The position numbers were made by a program, and so were the translations under genes. The notes beneath the pieces were generated by a model, which was not told the DNA's origin, made no database searches, and saw only the letters and a program-made list of their open reading frames with translations. This document shows positions 7,870 through 17,377 of a stretch of 64,000 nucleotides of DNA, piece by piece. The DNA comes from Spartobacteria bacterium (GTDB lineage Bacteria; Verrucomicrobiota; Verrucomicrobiia; Chthoniobacterales; UBA6821), in NCBI GenBank assembly GCA_947471565.1, contig CANIVT010000003.1, positions 1-64,000 on the forward strand, written 5' to 3'. Position 1 is the first letter of the stretch; each line of letters opens with the position of its first letter.

Positions 7870-10266
7870 CTACTCCTCGCTTCCTTCCCAGAAGAGCCGC
7901 GCGGCCCGGCTCCAATCACGTTCGGCAACACGGGCCCTGCCAGCAATCCCCATTTGGGTCCGGAGTTCAGAATCGGAAGCTAACGTTCCGATCGCGGCGG
8001 TGAGGGCATCCAGATCCAGCCCCTTGGTAATGAAACCATCCACTCCCTCCTCGATCAAATCCTTGGGCCCCCCCACATCGGAGACGATCACTGGAAGGCC
8101 ACTGGCCTGGGCCTCAATGACCACATTCCCGAAGGTGTCGGTCGTGCTGGGGAAAACGAAGAAGTCCGCCGAGGCGTAGGCGGCAGCCAGTTCCTCGCGG
8201 TGGAGGCTACCAGTGTAGATCCCCTCGGGTAGGAGCTCCTTCATCATCGCGGCATAGGGGCCGTCACCGACCACGAGCGGACGGACCTTGATGCCAGAGG
8301 AGATCAGGCGGCGGAAGGCGGCGGCATAGAGATCGAGGTTCTTCTCGCGCGACACACGCCCCACGTAGAGAGCACCTACCTCACCGTCTCTTAACCCGCG
8401 CTTCTTCCAAAAATCCCCCTGCTTTTTGGCAGGATGGAAAAGACCCGTATCGAGACCGCGCGGCAGGATCTTGAGCTTCTCCACGGGAATACCACGATCA
8501 GCCCAGCACTGGCGGTAGTGGTCCGAATTCACATAGATCGTGTCGAGTTGAGCATAGAACCAGTGCATGTAGTTCCAGGTCAGGGATTCCATCAGACCAT
8601 CCTCCGTGAGAATGCGGACATATTCGGGAAAATCGGTGTGGTAGATGCCGGCCGTGGGCAGACCGAGCACCCGGGCGGCACAGAGCGCAGCGAGTCCGAC
8701 GGGGCCGGGCGTGCTGATGATGACCTCGCTGAAACCTCCCGTCTGCAGATGGTCGATGATCTGCAGCAACGGAGGGAAACTCAGTTTCTGCAATTCGTAT
8801 TCCGGCAGCTCAAACTCACCGATCGGCGGAAAATTCTTCAGCGGGATCCCTTCGACGGAGACCTCTTTTCTGGAAACCATCACCTCGACCTCCTTGCCGA
8901 TGGAGGTGAGAGCCGCACTCATCCGTTGGATCGTGGTCGAGACGCCGTTGACATCGTCGAGGGTGTCGGTGAACCACGCCCGGCGACGATTGTGCAGTTC
9001 CGCAGGAATGCTACCCCTCATCAAAAATGATGACTCTCGAAGTCGGGATCGGGCCGGAGACCGGAATGAATACAGGTAGGGACTGAGCAACGCCGCGAGC
9101 GGAACCACCGGACCGAGCATCTGGATGCTCTCAAGAAAACGTCCCTCCATGATCTGCTGGAGAAACTGCAGGGTCAGGCGATAGGCGAGACGGCTCGCCA
9201 TCATGTTAGCCATGAGGAAGGCACGGCGACTCGGCTCCTCCACGCCGTCAAGTTCCCGGTTCAGTTCGGCCCGCATCGAGGGCTCATTAAGCGCGCCGGA
9301 AAGCTCCTTCCAAAGGGAACGGGGACCGGGATTAGCCAGTTCGAAAATTTTCCCGCTGGCAATCCCCTGCGCCAGAAAAGCGAATTTCTCCCCGGCTGTG
9401 AAGACCGTCGGATCGCGCCCTTCCATGAAACGAGCAAAGGCCTTTTCCATAAGACGAAGCGTCGGCGAGGCCGCATGACCGGCAAGGCGCTCCTTGGCAT
9501 GGAAAAAGGCAATCTGGTAGGTGTCCAGCGCGGCCTGAAGGGGTGAACCCGCCGAGCCACGCGGCTCGCAGCGCCCGTCGTGCAGATGCTCTAGGAATGC
9601 ACTAATTCCGTCTGCAGCCGGAGTCTCTGTGTAGGCGGAGCCGGGTCTGGTCCCGCCATGGTCATCGGAACCGCCGAACCAGACCTTGCGCCATGGATCG
9701 GCATGAGAAGGCTCAAGTCCCGTGAGCGAGACAAAGCGTTCGATGTCGGCCGGCGTGAGTGAGAAAAGATACCTGTTCACTGCCGAGAGTACCCCGGAGG
9801 AGTATCCGTTGATGCCCTCGACATTCCGGAAGAGCAGGGCAAGTCGCATGAGGTGGGCAGGCCGCATCTTGTCGGCCAGCCCCTCCAATTGGACCGGAAC
9901 ACCGTGTGCAATCTCTTCCTTGGCGAGGTACTGCTGGAGTTCGTAGAGATTCGGGCGGAGTTGCTGGATTTCCCGATGCTGGACCTCGTTGATTCCCCAG
10001 ACCAACAGCGAGACCTTTACGCCGTCCTCAGGAAACACCGCGGTGACCGATTCACTCACGAAACTTCCAGGCAGATCGCCAATCTCAAGACATCCCTCGA
10101 TGGAGTCATCGTCCGTAAAGGTGACAAAATCCATCCCCGCCCGACGAAGTCGGCCATGCAACTCCCGTGGATCCGAGACGCTAGCCGGAACGCCAAGTCG
10201 CCTCAGTAGCCACTCAGGGGAGCGAAGGCTGTGTCGGGTGTGAAGGTGGAGATCGACGCGCGCCAT
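7870..10266 (-). CDS. PHP-domain/GT4 glycosyltransferase fusion protein
   Basis: This is a 798-residue two-domain protein. Residues 1 to about 290 form a PHP-type domain: VDLHLHTRHS at the start (HxH kept), FTDDDSIEG where most PHP proteins have TDHD, and GGSDDHGG near residue 205. A helical middle section (about 240-410) follows. From about 430 there is a GT4 glycosyltransferase: DVNGVSTTIQRM at its start, then GRVSREKNLDLY, PSTTDTFGNVVIEA and GLPVIVSDVGGPKDLI. It resembles transferases that build glycolipids (PimB/GT4 type). I chose the ATG at 10266; a TTG six bases upstream is also in frame. It begins two bases before the upstream deacetylase stop is cleared, so the two genes form an operon. 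Confidence 0.85.
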   Translation of the reverse strand: MARVDLHLHTRHSLRSPEWLLRRLGVPASVSDPRELHGRLRRAGMDFVTFTDDDSIEGCLEIGDLPGSFVSESVTAVFPEDGVKVSLLVWGINEVQHREIQQLRPNLYELQQYLAKEEIAHGVPVQLEGLADKMRPAHLMRLALLFRNVEGINGYSSGVLSAVNRYLFSLTPADIERFVSLTGLEPSHADPWRKVWFGGSDDHGGTRPGSAYTETPAADGISAFLEHLHDGRCEPRGSAGSPLQAALDTYQIAFFHAKERLAGHAASPTLRLMEKAFARFMEGRDPTVFTAGEKFAFLAQGIASGKIFELANPGPRSLWKELSGALNEPSMRAELNRELDGVEEPSRRAFLMANMMASRLAYRLTLQFLQQIMEGRFLESIQMLGPVVPLAALLSPYLYSFRSPARSRLRESSFLMRGSIPAELHNRRRAWFTDTLDDVNGVSTTIQRMSAALTSIGKEVEVMVSRKEVSVEGIPLKNFPPIGEFELPEYELQKLSFPPLLQIIDHLQTGGFSEVIISTPGPVGLAALCAARVLGLPTAGIYHTDFPEYVRILTEDGLMESLTWNYMHWFYAQLDTIYVNSDHYRQCWADRGIPVEKLKILPRGLDTGLFHPAKKQGDFWKKRGLRDGEVGALYVGRVSREKNLDLYAAAFRRLISSGIKVRPLVVGDGPYAAMMKELLPEGIYTGSLHREELAAAYASADFFVFPSTTDTFGNVVIEAQASGLPVIVSDVGGPKDLIEEGVDGFITKGLDLDALTAAIGTLASDSELRTQMGIAGRARVAERDWSRAARLFWEGSEE

Positions 10267-10268
10267 GA

Positions 10269-11084
10269 TCAAGTAGTTCCCCTTTCATGCCCGCTCCGAC
10301 GCCATTGGTCGAGCCAATCCCTGTAAGTGGTGACGCCCCGACTTGCTACGGCCAACCGCAGGCACCGCAGCACATGAGACCGAATGGGCGGATGATCCCA
10401 GTCAGGCGGATGGAGGCCGATGCGAAGCAGTGGGGCTTTTCTGAGAACCCAGAAAAGGGCCTCGTTCCAGAGCAGACTGACCCCGCGTCTCCAGGGCGCC
10501 CTGACGCTGTAGACCATGCTTCTTGAGGCAAAAGAGGATCCGTTTTCCAAATCGATCACCGAACCGATCCGGGTCGTGTAGGCGAAGCCTTCCTCCCGAA
10601 CGGCCCGTTCCGCCTCGGCTCCCAACAGCCATGCTGGGGCGATGAACCCAGTAAAGGGAACCCCGCAGCTGGAAAGCGCATCCTTGCCACGCCGCAGGAG
10701 TTCCGTGGCCTCGGCAAACGTAAGATCATGAAATTCCCCCTCGCCCGCCGTGTAATGGCGAGTGATCAGGCGTGTTGTCATCCCCTCACCCTTCTTTGTT
10801 ACCCTGAGATGGTCATAACCGTGGAGCACGGCTTCATGACCCTTGGAGACCTGTTCCCTGAGCCAGGTAGAGAACGCGGGATCCTGATCGATCCGACCCC
10901 GATGGTGATGATCCGGTATCACCAACAACGAGGTGAAAGACACCCCCACCCCGGCAAGATCATCCAGCATGGCGGAGACCTGTGACTGGGTCACCGTCGA
11001 GACATCATGGATCGAGACTACCAGCGCCCCGAGGCCGCCATGGAGAGCGGCGGAATCAGAGGAACATGGGGGTGCAGTTTGCAT
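10269..11084 (-). CDS. DUF2334-type polysaccharide deacetylase family protein
   Basis: The 271-residue protein resembles the DUF2334 branch of the NodB/polysaccharide deacetylase fold. LVVSIHDVS carries the catalytic-type Asp (motif 1). EAVLHGYDHL provides the metal-type HxxxH motif. FIAPAWLL corresponds to motif 3. IGLHPPDW supplies a late His. It probably removes acyl groups from a sugar or glycolipid, and the adjacent glycosyltransferase suggests a joint role in a cell-surface glycan. The frame is open to 11198, which would overlap ftsH, so the ATG at 11084 was preferred; no clear Shine-Dalgarno site decides it. Confidence 0.78.
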   Translation of the reverse strand: MQTAPPCSSDSAALHGGLGALVVSIHDVSTVTQSQVSAMLDDLAGVGVSFTSLLVIPDHHHRGRIDQDPAFSTWLREQVSKGHEAVLHGYDHLRVTKKGEGMTTRLITRHYTAGEGEFHDLTFAEATELLRRGKDALSSCGVPFTGFIAPAWLLGAEAERAVREEGFAYTTRIGSVIDLENGSSFASRSMVYSVRAPWRRGVSLLWNEALFWVLRKAPLLRIGLHPPDWDHPPIRSHVLRCLRLAVASRGVTTYRDWLDQWRRSGHERGTT

Positions 11085-11128
11085 TGGCCGCAGGGTGTGG
11101 TATCTGATGTAGTCTGGGAGACAGACCA

Positions 11129-13183
11129 ATGCCAGACGAGACACCCGATTCCAATAATCAATCACGCCCCCCGAAGCCGCCCGGCGGTCAGGAACCACAG
11201 TTCAACTGGCGTGGACTCCTACTCTTTGCCGTGGCTTTCGCCTTGATCGGTGGCGCCTTCCTTTTCCGGGGTAGTTCCATCGCCTCGACTGATGAAATTA
11301 CCCTGCCCAAATTCGAGTCTCTCCTCAAGGATGGCAAGATCGTCTCCACGGCGGAGAAGCCCTTGGAACTCATCATCGAGGAGGGCCGCAATACCCAGAC
11401 CCTCTCGGGCTATTATAGAAAGAAAACAGCCTCCTCCACCGAGGAAATCCCCACTCCTTTCAAGACCTCGGTCTACATGCCCTTCAACGGCACGACCTTG
11501 GAGAAGGAACTGGCCGCCGCAGGCATCACCCCCAATGTCCGTTCCGAATCGAACATGGTCGCCTCGACCATCCTGAACATCCTTCCGATCGCCCTCTTCC
11601 TGGTGGTCCTCTACTTCTTCTTCCGCTCCCAGATCAAGATGGCGGGCAAGGGAGCCATGAACTTCGGCAAGAGCAAGGCCAAGATGCTGGCCCGCGAAAA
11701 GAACAAGATCACCTTCAAGGACGTGGCTGGGGTCGAGGAAGCCAAAGAAGAAGTGCAGGAACTTGTCGACTTCCTCAAGGATCCCAAGAAATTCCAGAAA
11801 CTCGGCGGCCGCATTCCCAAGGGTGTTCTCATGGTCGGATCCCCCGGAACCGGCAAAACCCTGCTGGCCCGTGCCATCGCCGGGGAGGCCGACGTGCCGT
11901 TCTTTAACATCAGCGGCTCCGACTTCGTTGAGATGTTCGTGGGCGTGGGTGCCTCCCGTGTCCGCGATATGTTTGAACAGGGCCGCAAGAACGCCCCCTG
12001 CCTCATCTTCATTGATGAGATCGACGCCGTCGGACGTCATCGTGGCCACGGGGTTGGAGGCGGACATGACGAGCGAGAGCAGACGCTCAACCAACTTCTC
12101 GTCGAGATGGACGGCTTTGACGCCCAAGACGGGGTCATCATCATCGCCGCAACCAACCGGCCCGACGTCCTCGATCCCGCCCTCCTGCGTCCCGGACGCT
12201 TCGATCGCCAGGTGACGGTCGGCCTGCCTGACGTGAAGGGCCGCGAGGAGATCCTCCGGGTGCACTCCAAAAAGGTAAAACTCTCCGAATCGGTCGACCT
12301 CTCTCTGATCGCCCGCGGCACACCTGGCTACTCGGGAGCCGAATTGGCCAATGTCATCAACGAGGCGGCCCTCATGGCAGCTCGCAAGGGACAGAAGGCC
12401 ATCGAACACAACGACCTCGAGGAGGCCCGCGACAAGGTACGCTGGGGCAAGGAACGCCGCAGTCTCGCCATGAGTGAGAAGGAAAAAATCTCCACCGCTT
12501 GGCATGAGGCCGGCCACGCCCTGCTCACCGTCATCCTCGATCATGCCCACCCGCTCCACAAGGTGACCATCATTCCACGAGGCCAGGCCTTGGGATCCAC
12601 GATGTATCTGCCAGAGGGCGACAAATACTCGACCCAGCGCAAGGAAGCCCTTGCCATGCTCGTCATGACCATGGGTGGCCGAATTGCCGAGGAGATGTTC
12701 ACCGGCGACGTCTCCAACGGAGCCTCCGGCGATATCGCCCAGGCCACCAAACTTGCCCGCCGCATGGTCTGCGAATGGGGCATGAGCAGCCTTGGCATGA
12801 TCCGCTTCAGCGAGGAAAACGACTACGTTTTCCTCGGCCGTGATGTCTCCCGTGCCCGTGAATACAGCGAGGAGACTGCCAGACAGATCGACAGCGAGGT
12901 CAAAAGACTCATCGACGATGCCTATCGTCAGGCGACCGAAATGCTTGAGGAGCGCCGGGACAAGGTGAAACTCATCGCCGAGGCACTTTTGGAATTCGAG
13001 ACCCTTGAGGGATCCCAGATCAAGGACCTCATCGAGCTCGGGTACATGCGCAATCCTCCCGTGATCGCGCAGAAGCCACCGCCGCTCCCCCCTCCGCCAA
13101 CCGGAACGGCCACGACGGAGGCAATCAAGCCAAGCGAACCAGACTACCCTGCAGGCGGACTGGCAGCACCTGTCCCGGCCTGA
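11129..13183 (+). CDS. ftsH: ATP-dependent zinc metalloprotease FtsH
   Basis: FtsH is a membrane-anchored AAA+ protease that degrades misassembled membrane proteins and regulators such as LpxC. The 684-residue protein has a Pro-rich cytoplasmic start, a first membrane helix (about 30-50), a periplasmic domain, a second helix (about 150-170), and an AAA module with Walker A GSPGTGKT near residues 236-243, [10 protein letters not shown] and RPGRFDR. The zinc protease domain has HEAGH near residues 459-463. The C-terminus is a Pro-rich tail (about 645-684). It is divergent from the DUF2334 gene with 44 bp between starts. Confidence 0.97.
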   Translation: MPDETPDSNNQSRPPKPPGGQEPQFNWRGLLLFAVAFALIGGAFLFRGSSIASTDEITLPKFESLLKDGKIVSTAEKPLELIIEEGRNTQTLSGYYRKKTASSTEEIPTPFKTSVYMPFNGTTLEKELAAAGITPNVRSESNMVASTILNILPIALFLVVLYFFFRSQIKMAGKGAMNFGKSKAKMLAREKNKITFKDVAGVEEAKEEVQELVDFLKDPKKFQKLGGRIPKGVLMVGSPGTGKTLLARAIAGEADVPFFNISGSDFVEMFVGVGASRVRDMFEQGRKNAPCLIFIDEIDAVGRHRGHGVGGGHDEREQTLNQLLVEMDGFDAQDGVIIIAATNRPDVLDPALLRPGRFDRQVTVGLPDVKGREEILRVHSKKVKLSESVDLSLIARGTPGYSGAELANVINEAALMAARKGQKAIEHNDLEEARDKVRWGKERRSLAMSEKEKISTAWHEAGHALLTVILDHAHPLHKVTIIPRGQALGSTMYLPEGDKYSTQRKEALAMLVMTMGGRIAEEMFTGDVSNGASGDIAQATKLARRMVCEWGMSSLGMIRFSEENDYVFLGRDVSRAREYSEETARQIDSEVKRLIDDAYRQATEMLEERRDKVKLIAEALLEFETLEGSQIKDLIELGYMRNPPVIAQKPPPLPPPPTGTATTEAIKPSEPDYPAGGLAAPVPA

Positions 13184-13208
13184 AGCTGAAAATCAGGTCG
13201 GTGCAGCG

Positions 13209-14153
13209 TTAGAAAACCGCCGTTTCTCCTTCTTTCAGAATTCTGATCCGGTCATCGATCCCAAGGGATCGAGCATGGGCCAGAAGTCGATCGGGAGGCT
13301 CTTCCATCGGCTCGAATCCCAACCGGAAGGTCCCGTAATGCATCGGGATCATGGTGCCGGCGCGCAGGGCTTGAAAGGCTAACAGTGCCTCCTCGGGATT
13401 CATATGAACGTCACGGCCTGTAGGAGCGTCGTAAGCTCCGATCGGTAGGAGGGCGATGTCGATCGCTCCCTTTTCACCGATTTCCCGGAAACCCTCGAAC
13501 CAGGCACTGTCTCCGCAGTGGTAGATCGTCCTTCCGGCATATTCGATCAGGAACCCCCCGAATCCCCGGTGCCGGTCGTGCAACACTCTGGCTCCCCAAT
13601 GCTGGGCGGGCGTGAGCGTGATCCGGAGGGATCCGAGTTCCATGGAGTCCCAACGCTTTAGTTCGTGGACTCGGTTGAACCCGAGCCCATGAACAAGCCC
13701 CCCTACATGCTCGGGCACCACGATCGGCTGATCTGCGGCGACGGCACGAAGCGACTTTTTATCGAGATGATCGAAATGAGCGTGGCTGACCAGCACGAGA
13801 TCGATGGCGGGAAGCTCATGAATCTCAAGCCCCGGTTCCTTGAGACGCTTGATCACCTTGAGCCACTTGGCCCAGTTTGGGTCAATCAGTACGGCGTGCT
13901 CGGGAGTCTGGATCAGGAACGAGGCGTGTCCTATCCAAGTGATGCCAAGCTGTGCTCCGGAAAGTTCGGGTAGCTTTCCCTGAGGCCCTTTTCTCTCTCT
14001 GGGTGAAAACATCGAGGGGATGATCACCTCCGTCAGGAAATTCCTCCGATGCCACCCCTCCCCCAACTTCATGCAGACATGGTTGTCAGGACGCGGCTTG
14101 CTGGCCCTTTTTTTGAGCTCGTCCGCCCCCTTTTTGAGAAGTTTTTTGACCAT
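13209..14153 (-). CDS. MBL-fold metallo-hydrolase (UlaG/NAPE-PLD-like)
   Basis: This is a 314-residue metallo-beta-lactamase-fold hydrolase. The metal-binding motif SHAHFDHLD is clear, with a further His in TPAQHWGAR, Asp in YHCGDSAWF, and a late His in IPMHYGTF. TWIGHASFLI and VLIDPNW fit the branch related to N-acyl-phosphatidylethanolamine phospholipase D and bacterial RomA-like proteins. The natural substrate is unknown. The frame stays open to 14327, but that would overlap the divergent cyclo-ligase gene, so the ATG at 14153 was chosen. Confidence 0.88.
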   Translation of the reverse strand: MVKKLLKKGADELKKRASKPRPDNHVCMKLGEGWHRRNFLTEVIIPSMFSPRERKGPQGKLPELSGAQLGITWIGHASFLIQTPEHAVLIDPNWAKWLKVIKRLKEPGLEIHELPAIDLVLVSHAHFDHLDKKSLRAVAADQPIVVPEHVGGLVHGLGFNRVHELKRWDSMELGSLRITLTPAQHWGARVLHDRHRGFGGFLIEYAGRTIYHCGDSAWFEGFREIGEKGAIDIALLPIGAYDAPTGRDVHMNPEEALLAFQALRAGTMIPMHYGTFRLGFEPMEEPPDRLLAHARSLGIDDRIRILKEGETAVF

Positions 14154-14192
14154 GAGTGCCAAAAGTCTGGCATAGATCTGAAGGAGATGCAG

Positions 14193-14771
14193 ATGGAAAA
14201 AAAGACCCTGAGAGACGGAATCCGAAAGGAGCTCATCCCACCCCGACCGGAGGAAGCCTCGGCCATTCGCTCGAGATTGATGACTCTTGATTGCTGGAGG
14301 ACCGCCCGCACCATCTTTACCTATCATCCCTTACAGAACGAAGTGGACCTCCTTCCCTTGCTGGATGAGAAAGGTGCCAAGGAGTGGATCTTTCCCAGGG
14401 TCAATGGTGAGGCCCTTTCCCTCCATCGCTGGGCTCCCCATGCACCCTGGCTGAAGGGGGCCTTCGACATCCGAGAACCCGACCCGGAACACTGGGCAGA
14501 AGTTGGCATCGAAACAATCGACCTCGCTCTCATCCCCGGCCTGGCGTTTGACCGGACCGGCAGCCGCCTGGGCAGGGGCAAGGGATTCTACGATCGCCTC
14601 TTGGCATCAGAGGGATTCCGGGCACTCAAAATCGGTATCGTTACGGAGCGATTCCTGTTGGCAGAAATCCCCAGAGAGCCGCATGACATCGGGATGGATC
14701 TGGTGGTCACCGAATCGGCGCTCCATATCACGGAGGGGAGCGGGTTGGACAATGGAGCCGAAAGAGGATAA
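14193..14771 (+). CDS. 5-formyltetrahydrofolate cyclo-ligase family protein
   Basis: The enzyme converts 5-formyl-THF to 5,10-methenyl-THF with ATP, recycling folate. The 192-residue product has the N-terminal KKTLRDGIRKEL helix, TYHPLQNEVD, and the diagnostic GRGKGFYDRLL loop near residue 135. An AAGGAG Shine-Dalgarno site lies six bases before the ATG at 14193, which decides this start over another ATG at 14187 and over open frame further upstream. It is followed after 11 bp by the AI-2E transporter gene. Confidence 0.9.
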   Translation: MEKKTLRDGIRKELIPPRPEEASAIRSRLMTLDCWRTARTIFTYHPLQNEVDLLPLLDEKGAKEWIFPRVNGEALSLHRWAPHAPWLKGAFDIREPDPEHWAEVGIETIDLALIPGLAFDRTGSRLGRGKGFYDRLLASEGFRALKIGIVTERFLLAEIPREPHDIGMDLVVTESALHITEGSGLDNGAERG

Positions 14772-14782
14772 CTCCTGAGGGT

Positions 14783-16045
14783 ATGAGCCAGCCCGATTCC
14801 CCCACCCCGTTTCAAAAAAAGGTCTGCTGGGCGGGACTCACCTCCTTGGCAGGACTGACCGTGGTCTCCGTCATCATTCTAGCGGGTTGGTGCGTCGTCT
14901 CGGCATGCTCCTACCTGAAGCCGGTACTCACGCCCATCGCGATTGCGGCTGTTCTTGCGTATCTGCTGACACCCGTCGTGGGACTGCTCGGGCGTTACCG
15001 CATCCCGCGCACCTGGTCGGTGATCATTGTCTTCGTGGTGTTCTCCGGAATCATTGCCCTGATCGGGATCACCATCGCCCCGGCCCTCCAACACCAAGGC
15101 AGCGTCTTCGCCAGCCGTATCCCGGCCTACAGTCAGAAAATCAGCGCCTTGGCCAAGGAGTCGGCCCAGGAACTCCAAAAACTTGCCGCCATCAAGGCGA
15201 ATACAGCCCCGCATGCATCCCCTCTCGAGGAACTCACCCCGGAAAGCATCAAGCTCTACGGAATCGAGTTAGTGAATAAGGGCCTGGCGTGGTTTCAGGA
15301 GAAACTTCCCTCGATCGCCACAGGCACAGGAGTCTTCCTTCAAAAAAGCATCGGGGGGGTCTTTGGCGTCCTGGGGTTCCTACTCAGCCTCATCCTGGTG
15401 CCTGTCTTCCTCTTCTTCTTTTTGTTGGAGTCACCGGCGATTTCCGAAAATTGGAGCCGTTATCTTCCTCTCCGGGCCTCTCCGCTGAAGGAGGAGATTG
15501 TCTCCCTCTTCAATGAAATCAACGATTACCTCATTCATTTCTTCCGAGGACAACTGCTCGTGAGCCTGATAGACGGGGCTATCGTTGGACTCTCTTTGTT
15601 CGTATTCCTGCGATTGGACTTCTCGTTCCTGATCGGACTGCTGGTGGGTATTCTCTGCCTGATCCCATACTTTGGCTTCATCGTTTGCCTCATCCCGACG
15701 ATGCTCATTGCATTGGCTCAGTACGGCGACCTTGCCAGCCCCCTCTACGTTCTCCTGATCTTCACCGCAACGAACTGGATGGAAGGGATTTTTATTTCTC
15801 CGAAAATCGTCGGGAACTCGGTAGGCCTTCACCCCATGACGGTCATCCTCTCGGTGATGGCATGGACTATTGTGCTGGGGGGGCTTCTCGGAGCACTGCT
15901 CGCCGTACCACTTACCGCAACACTGAAGGTTTTGCTCCGCCGCTACTTCTGGGATCGTCCCGCAGGCCTCGCACCCATCAAACAGACGCTCAAGATTGAG
16001 GAAACGATCGAAAAGAAAACCGTGGCTGTGGAATTACCTCTCTAG
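14783..16045 (+). CDS. AI-2E family transporter
   Basis: This is a 420-residue inner-membrane protein with about eight hydrophobic segments and a soluble loop (about 105-160), the layout of the AI-2E/PerM family (PF01594). Typical features are an early helix ending in LAYLLTPVVG, the long segment FRGQLLVSLIDGAIVGLSLF, and NWMEGIFISPKIVG followed by the glycine-rich LGGLLGALLAVP. Members export autoinducer-2 or act as ion/proton antiporters; which applies here cannot be told. The stop codon is directly abutted by the left end of the MITE-like element. Confidence 0.9.
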   Translation: MSQPDSPTPFQKKVCWAGLTSLAGLTVVSVIILAGWCVVSACSYLKPVLTPIAIAAVLAYLLTPVVGLLGRYRIPRTWSVIIVFVVFSGIIALIGITIAPALQHQGSVFASRIPAYSQKISALAKESAQELQKLAAIKANTAPHASPLEELTPESIKLYGIELVNKGLAWFQEKLPSIATGTGVFLQKSIGGVFGVLGFLLSLILVPVFLFFFLLESPAISENWSRYLPLRASPLKEEIVSLFNEINDYLIHFFRGQLLVSLIDGAIVGLSLFVFLRLDFSFLIGLLVGILCLIPYFGFIVCLIPTMLIALAQYGDLASPLYVLLIFTATNWMEGIFISPKIVGNSVGLHPMTVILSVMAWTIVLGGLLGALLAVPLTATLKVLLRRYFWDRPAGLAPIKQTLKIEETIEKKTVAVELPL

Positions 16046-16319
16046 GGAAGCGCTGATTTAATCGCATAGAGGCCGTTGCGGGAAGAATGGGCCGCGGGCA
16101 AGGCGGCTTGGCACGAGCATCCCCGCAGCGGGCTGTAAGTGCCAAGCCAACACAGCCCCCGGCCTGTTATCTCCGCAACCCGTAGGGCTGAAGCCAGTTG
16201 TAGATTTTTGCGGCGTTGCTCGCTCGGGCGAGACCGCTGCGGGTATCGCCCAGCGCTCGCTCCTTCAAAAATCAGCAACTGTTCTTCAGCGGCCACCATG
16301 GGATTAAATCAGCGTTTCC
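16046..16319. mobile_element. MITE-like element with 22-bp terminal inverted repeats
   Basis: The 274-bp element lies between the convergent AI-2E and dnaJ-like genes. Its ends, 16046-16067 and 16298-16319, are inverted repeats matching at 20 of 22 positions (outer part GGAARCGCTGATTTAATC). Inside are a 10-bp inverted repeat (GGCTTGGCAC at 16105-16114 with its complement at 16139-16148) and an 8-bp one (GATTTTTG at 16203-16210 with its complement at 16266-16273) enclosing a GC-rich pair, so it can fold into several hairpins. No transposase frame is present. I could not identify a target-site duplication. The likely nature is a non-autonomous transposon mobilised in trans; family unknown. Confidence 0.72.
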
Positions 16320-16340
16320 CCAGCAAACGCCATCGAAGAC

Positions 16341-17285
16341 TCACCCAAGCAGTGACAGTTTTTCCCAGAGCTCTTTCTGCTCCGGTGTGATCGCTTCAGG
16401 AATGGAGATCTCAGCGACAGCGTAGAAGTCACCGCGAGTGCCGCCCTTTTCGGGAAGACCACGGCCGGGAATCCTGAACTTACGACCGTTTTGGGTGCCC
16501 GCGGGAATCTTGAGTTTGGCACGACCGTCGGGCGTGGGAATGGTCAACTCGCCGCCAAGAACAGCTCTCCAAGCAGGAATCTCGGCCTCATAGTGAATGT
16601 CTGCCCCCTCAAAGCGGTAATCGGGATGCTGCTGGAGCTTTACCCGGAGATAGAGATCTCCCGCCTCTCCGCGTGCCCCGCCCGATCCTCCCTGGCCGGC
16701 CAGACGGATCCTCTGCCCTTCGCGCACTCCCTTGGGGATCTTGACGGTGTAGGTCTGGACATCGGGGGAGTTTCCCTTGCGAAAGGAAATCTGCCGGGTG
16801 GCACCGTTTAGCACCTCGTCCAAGGTGACCAGAATATCAGCCTCGACGTCGCGCCCCCTTTGCGGAGTTTCCTCGAAATCTACCCCACCTCCGTAACCAC
16901 GTCCCCTGCGCGTCCCGAAAAACTGCTCGAAGAAATCGCTGTAGCCCGTTCCTCCGAAATGAAAGTCTCCGCCGCCGCCACCTCCAAACGGGGAACCTCC
17001 GGCGCCGAATCCACCAGCCTGGGCGGATGCTCCACCCCCAAAGCCGTTTCCGGCATGCTGCCAGTTGGCACCATACTCGTCGTATTTCCGGCGCTTCTCC
17101 GGGTCACTCAGAACCTCATAGGCCTCGTTGATCTCCTTGAACTTCTCCTCGGCAGCCTTCTTGTCCTTGGCCAGGTCGGGGTGATGCTTGCGGGCAAGTT
17201 TCCTGAAAGAGCTTTTAATGTCATCCGCCGAGGCGGATTTGGGCACCCCAAGAGTCTCGTAGTAATCGCGGAACTGTGCGGCCAT
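16341..17285 (-). CDS. DnaJ C-terminal-domain co-chaperone, CbpA-like (no zinc finger)
   Basis: This 314-residue type II Hsp40 has an N-terminal J domain (YYETLGV to DEYGANW, about residues 8-75) with HPD at 35-37, which stimulates DnaK ATPase. A Gly/Phe-rich linker (about 78-130) follows, then the substrate-binding C-terminal domain including [11 protein letters not shown] and [11 protein letters not shown]. The four CxxCxGxG zinc repeats of true DnaJ are absent, so CbpA/DjlA-type is the better name. Its C-terminus faces the MITE-like element. Confidence 0.92.
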   Translation of the reverse strand: MAAQFRDYYETLGVPKSASADDIKSSFRKLARKHHPDLAKDKKAAEEKFKEINEAYEVLSDPEKRRKYDEYGANWQHAGNGFGGGASAQAGGFGAGGSPFGGGGGGDFHFGGTGYSDFFEQFFGTRRGRGYGGGVDFEETPQRGRDVEADILVTLDEVLNGATRQISFRKGNSPDVQTYTVKIPKGVREGQRIRLAGQGGSGGARGEAGDLYLRVKLQQHPDYRFEGADIHYEAEIPAWRAVLGGELTIPTPDGRAKLKIPAGTQNGRKFRIPGRGLPEKGGTRGDFYAVAEISIPEAITPEQKELWEKLSLLG

Positions 17286-17377
17286 GGGACGTTATGGAAT
17301 GTTAACCGCCGGCAGATCGGTATGACAATCCCCGCGACAAGATGATGGTCGCGGGGAGCAGACTGTCTCGTAAAGGA

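Noticed and set aside
11219-12559. 446-codon open frame on the minus strand across ftsH
   Set aside because: It is antisense to a strongly conserved gene, has low-complexity composition and no family likeness; such shadows are common in GC-rich DNA.
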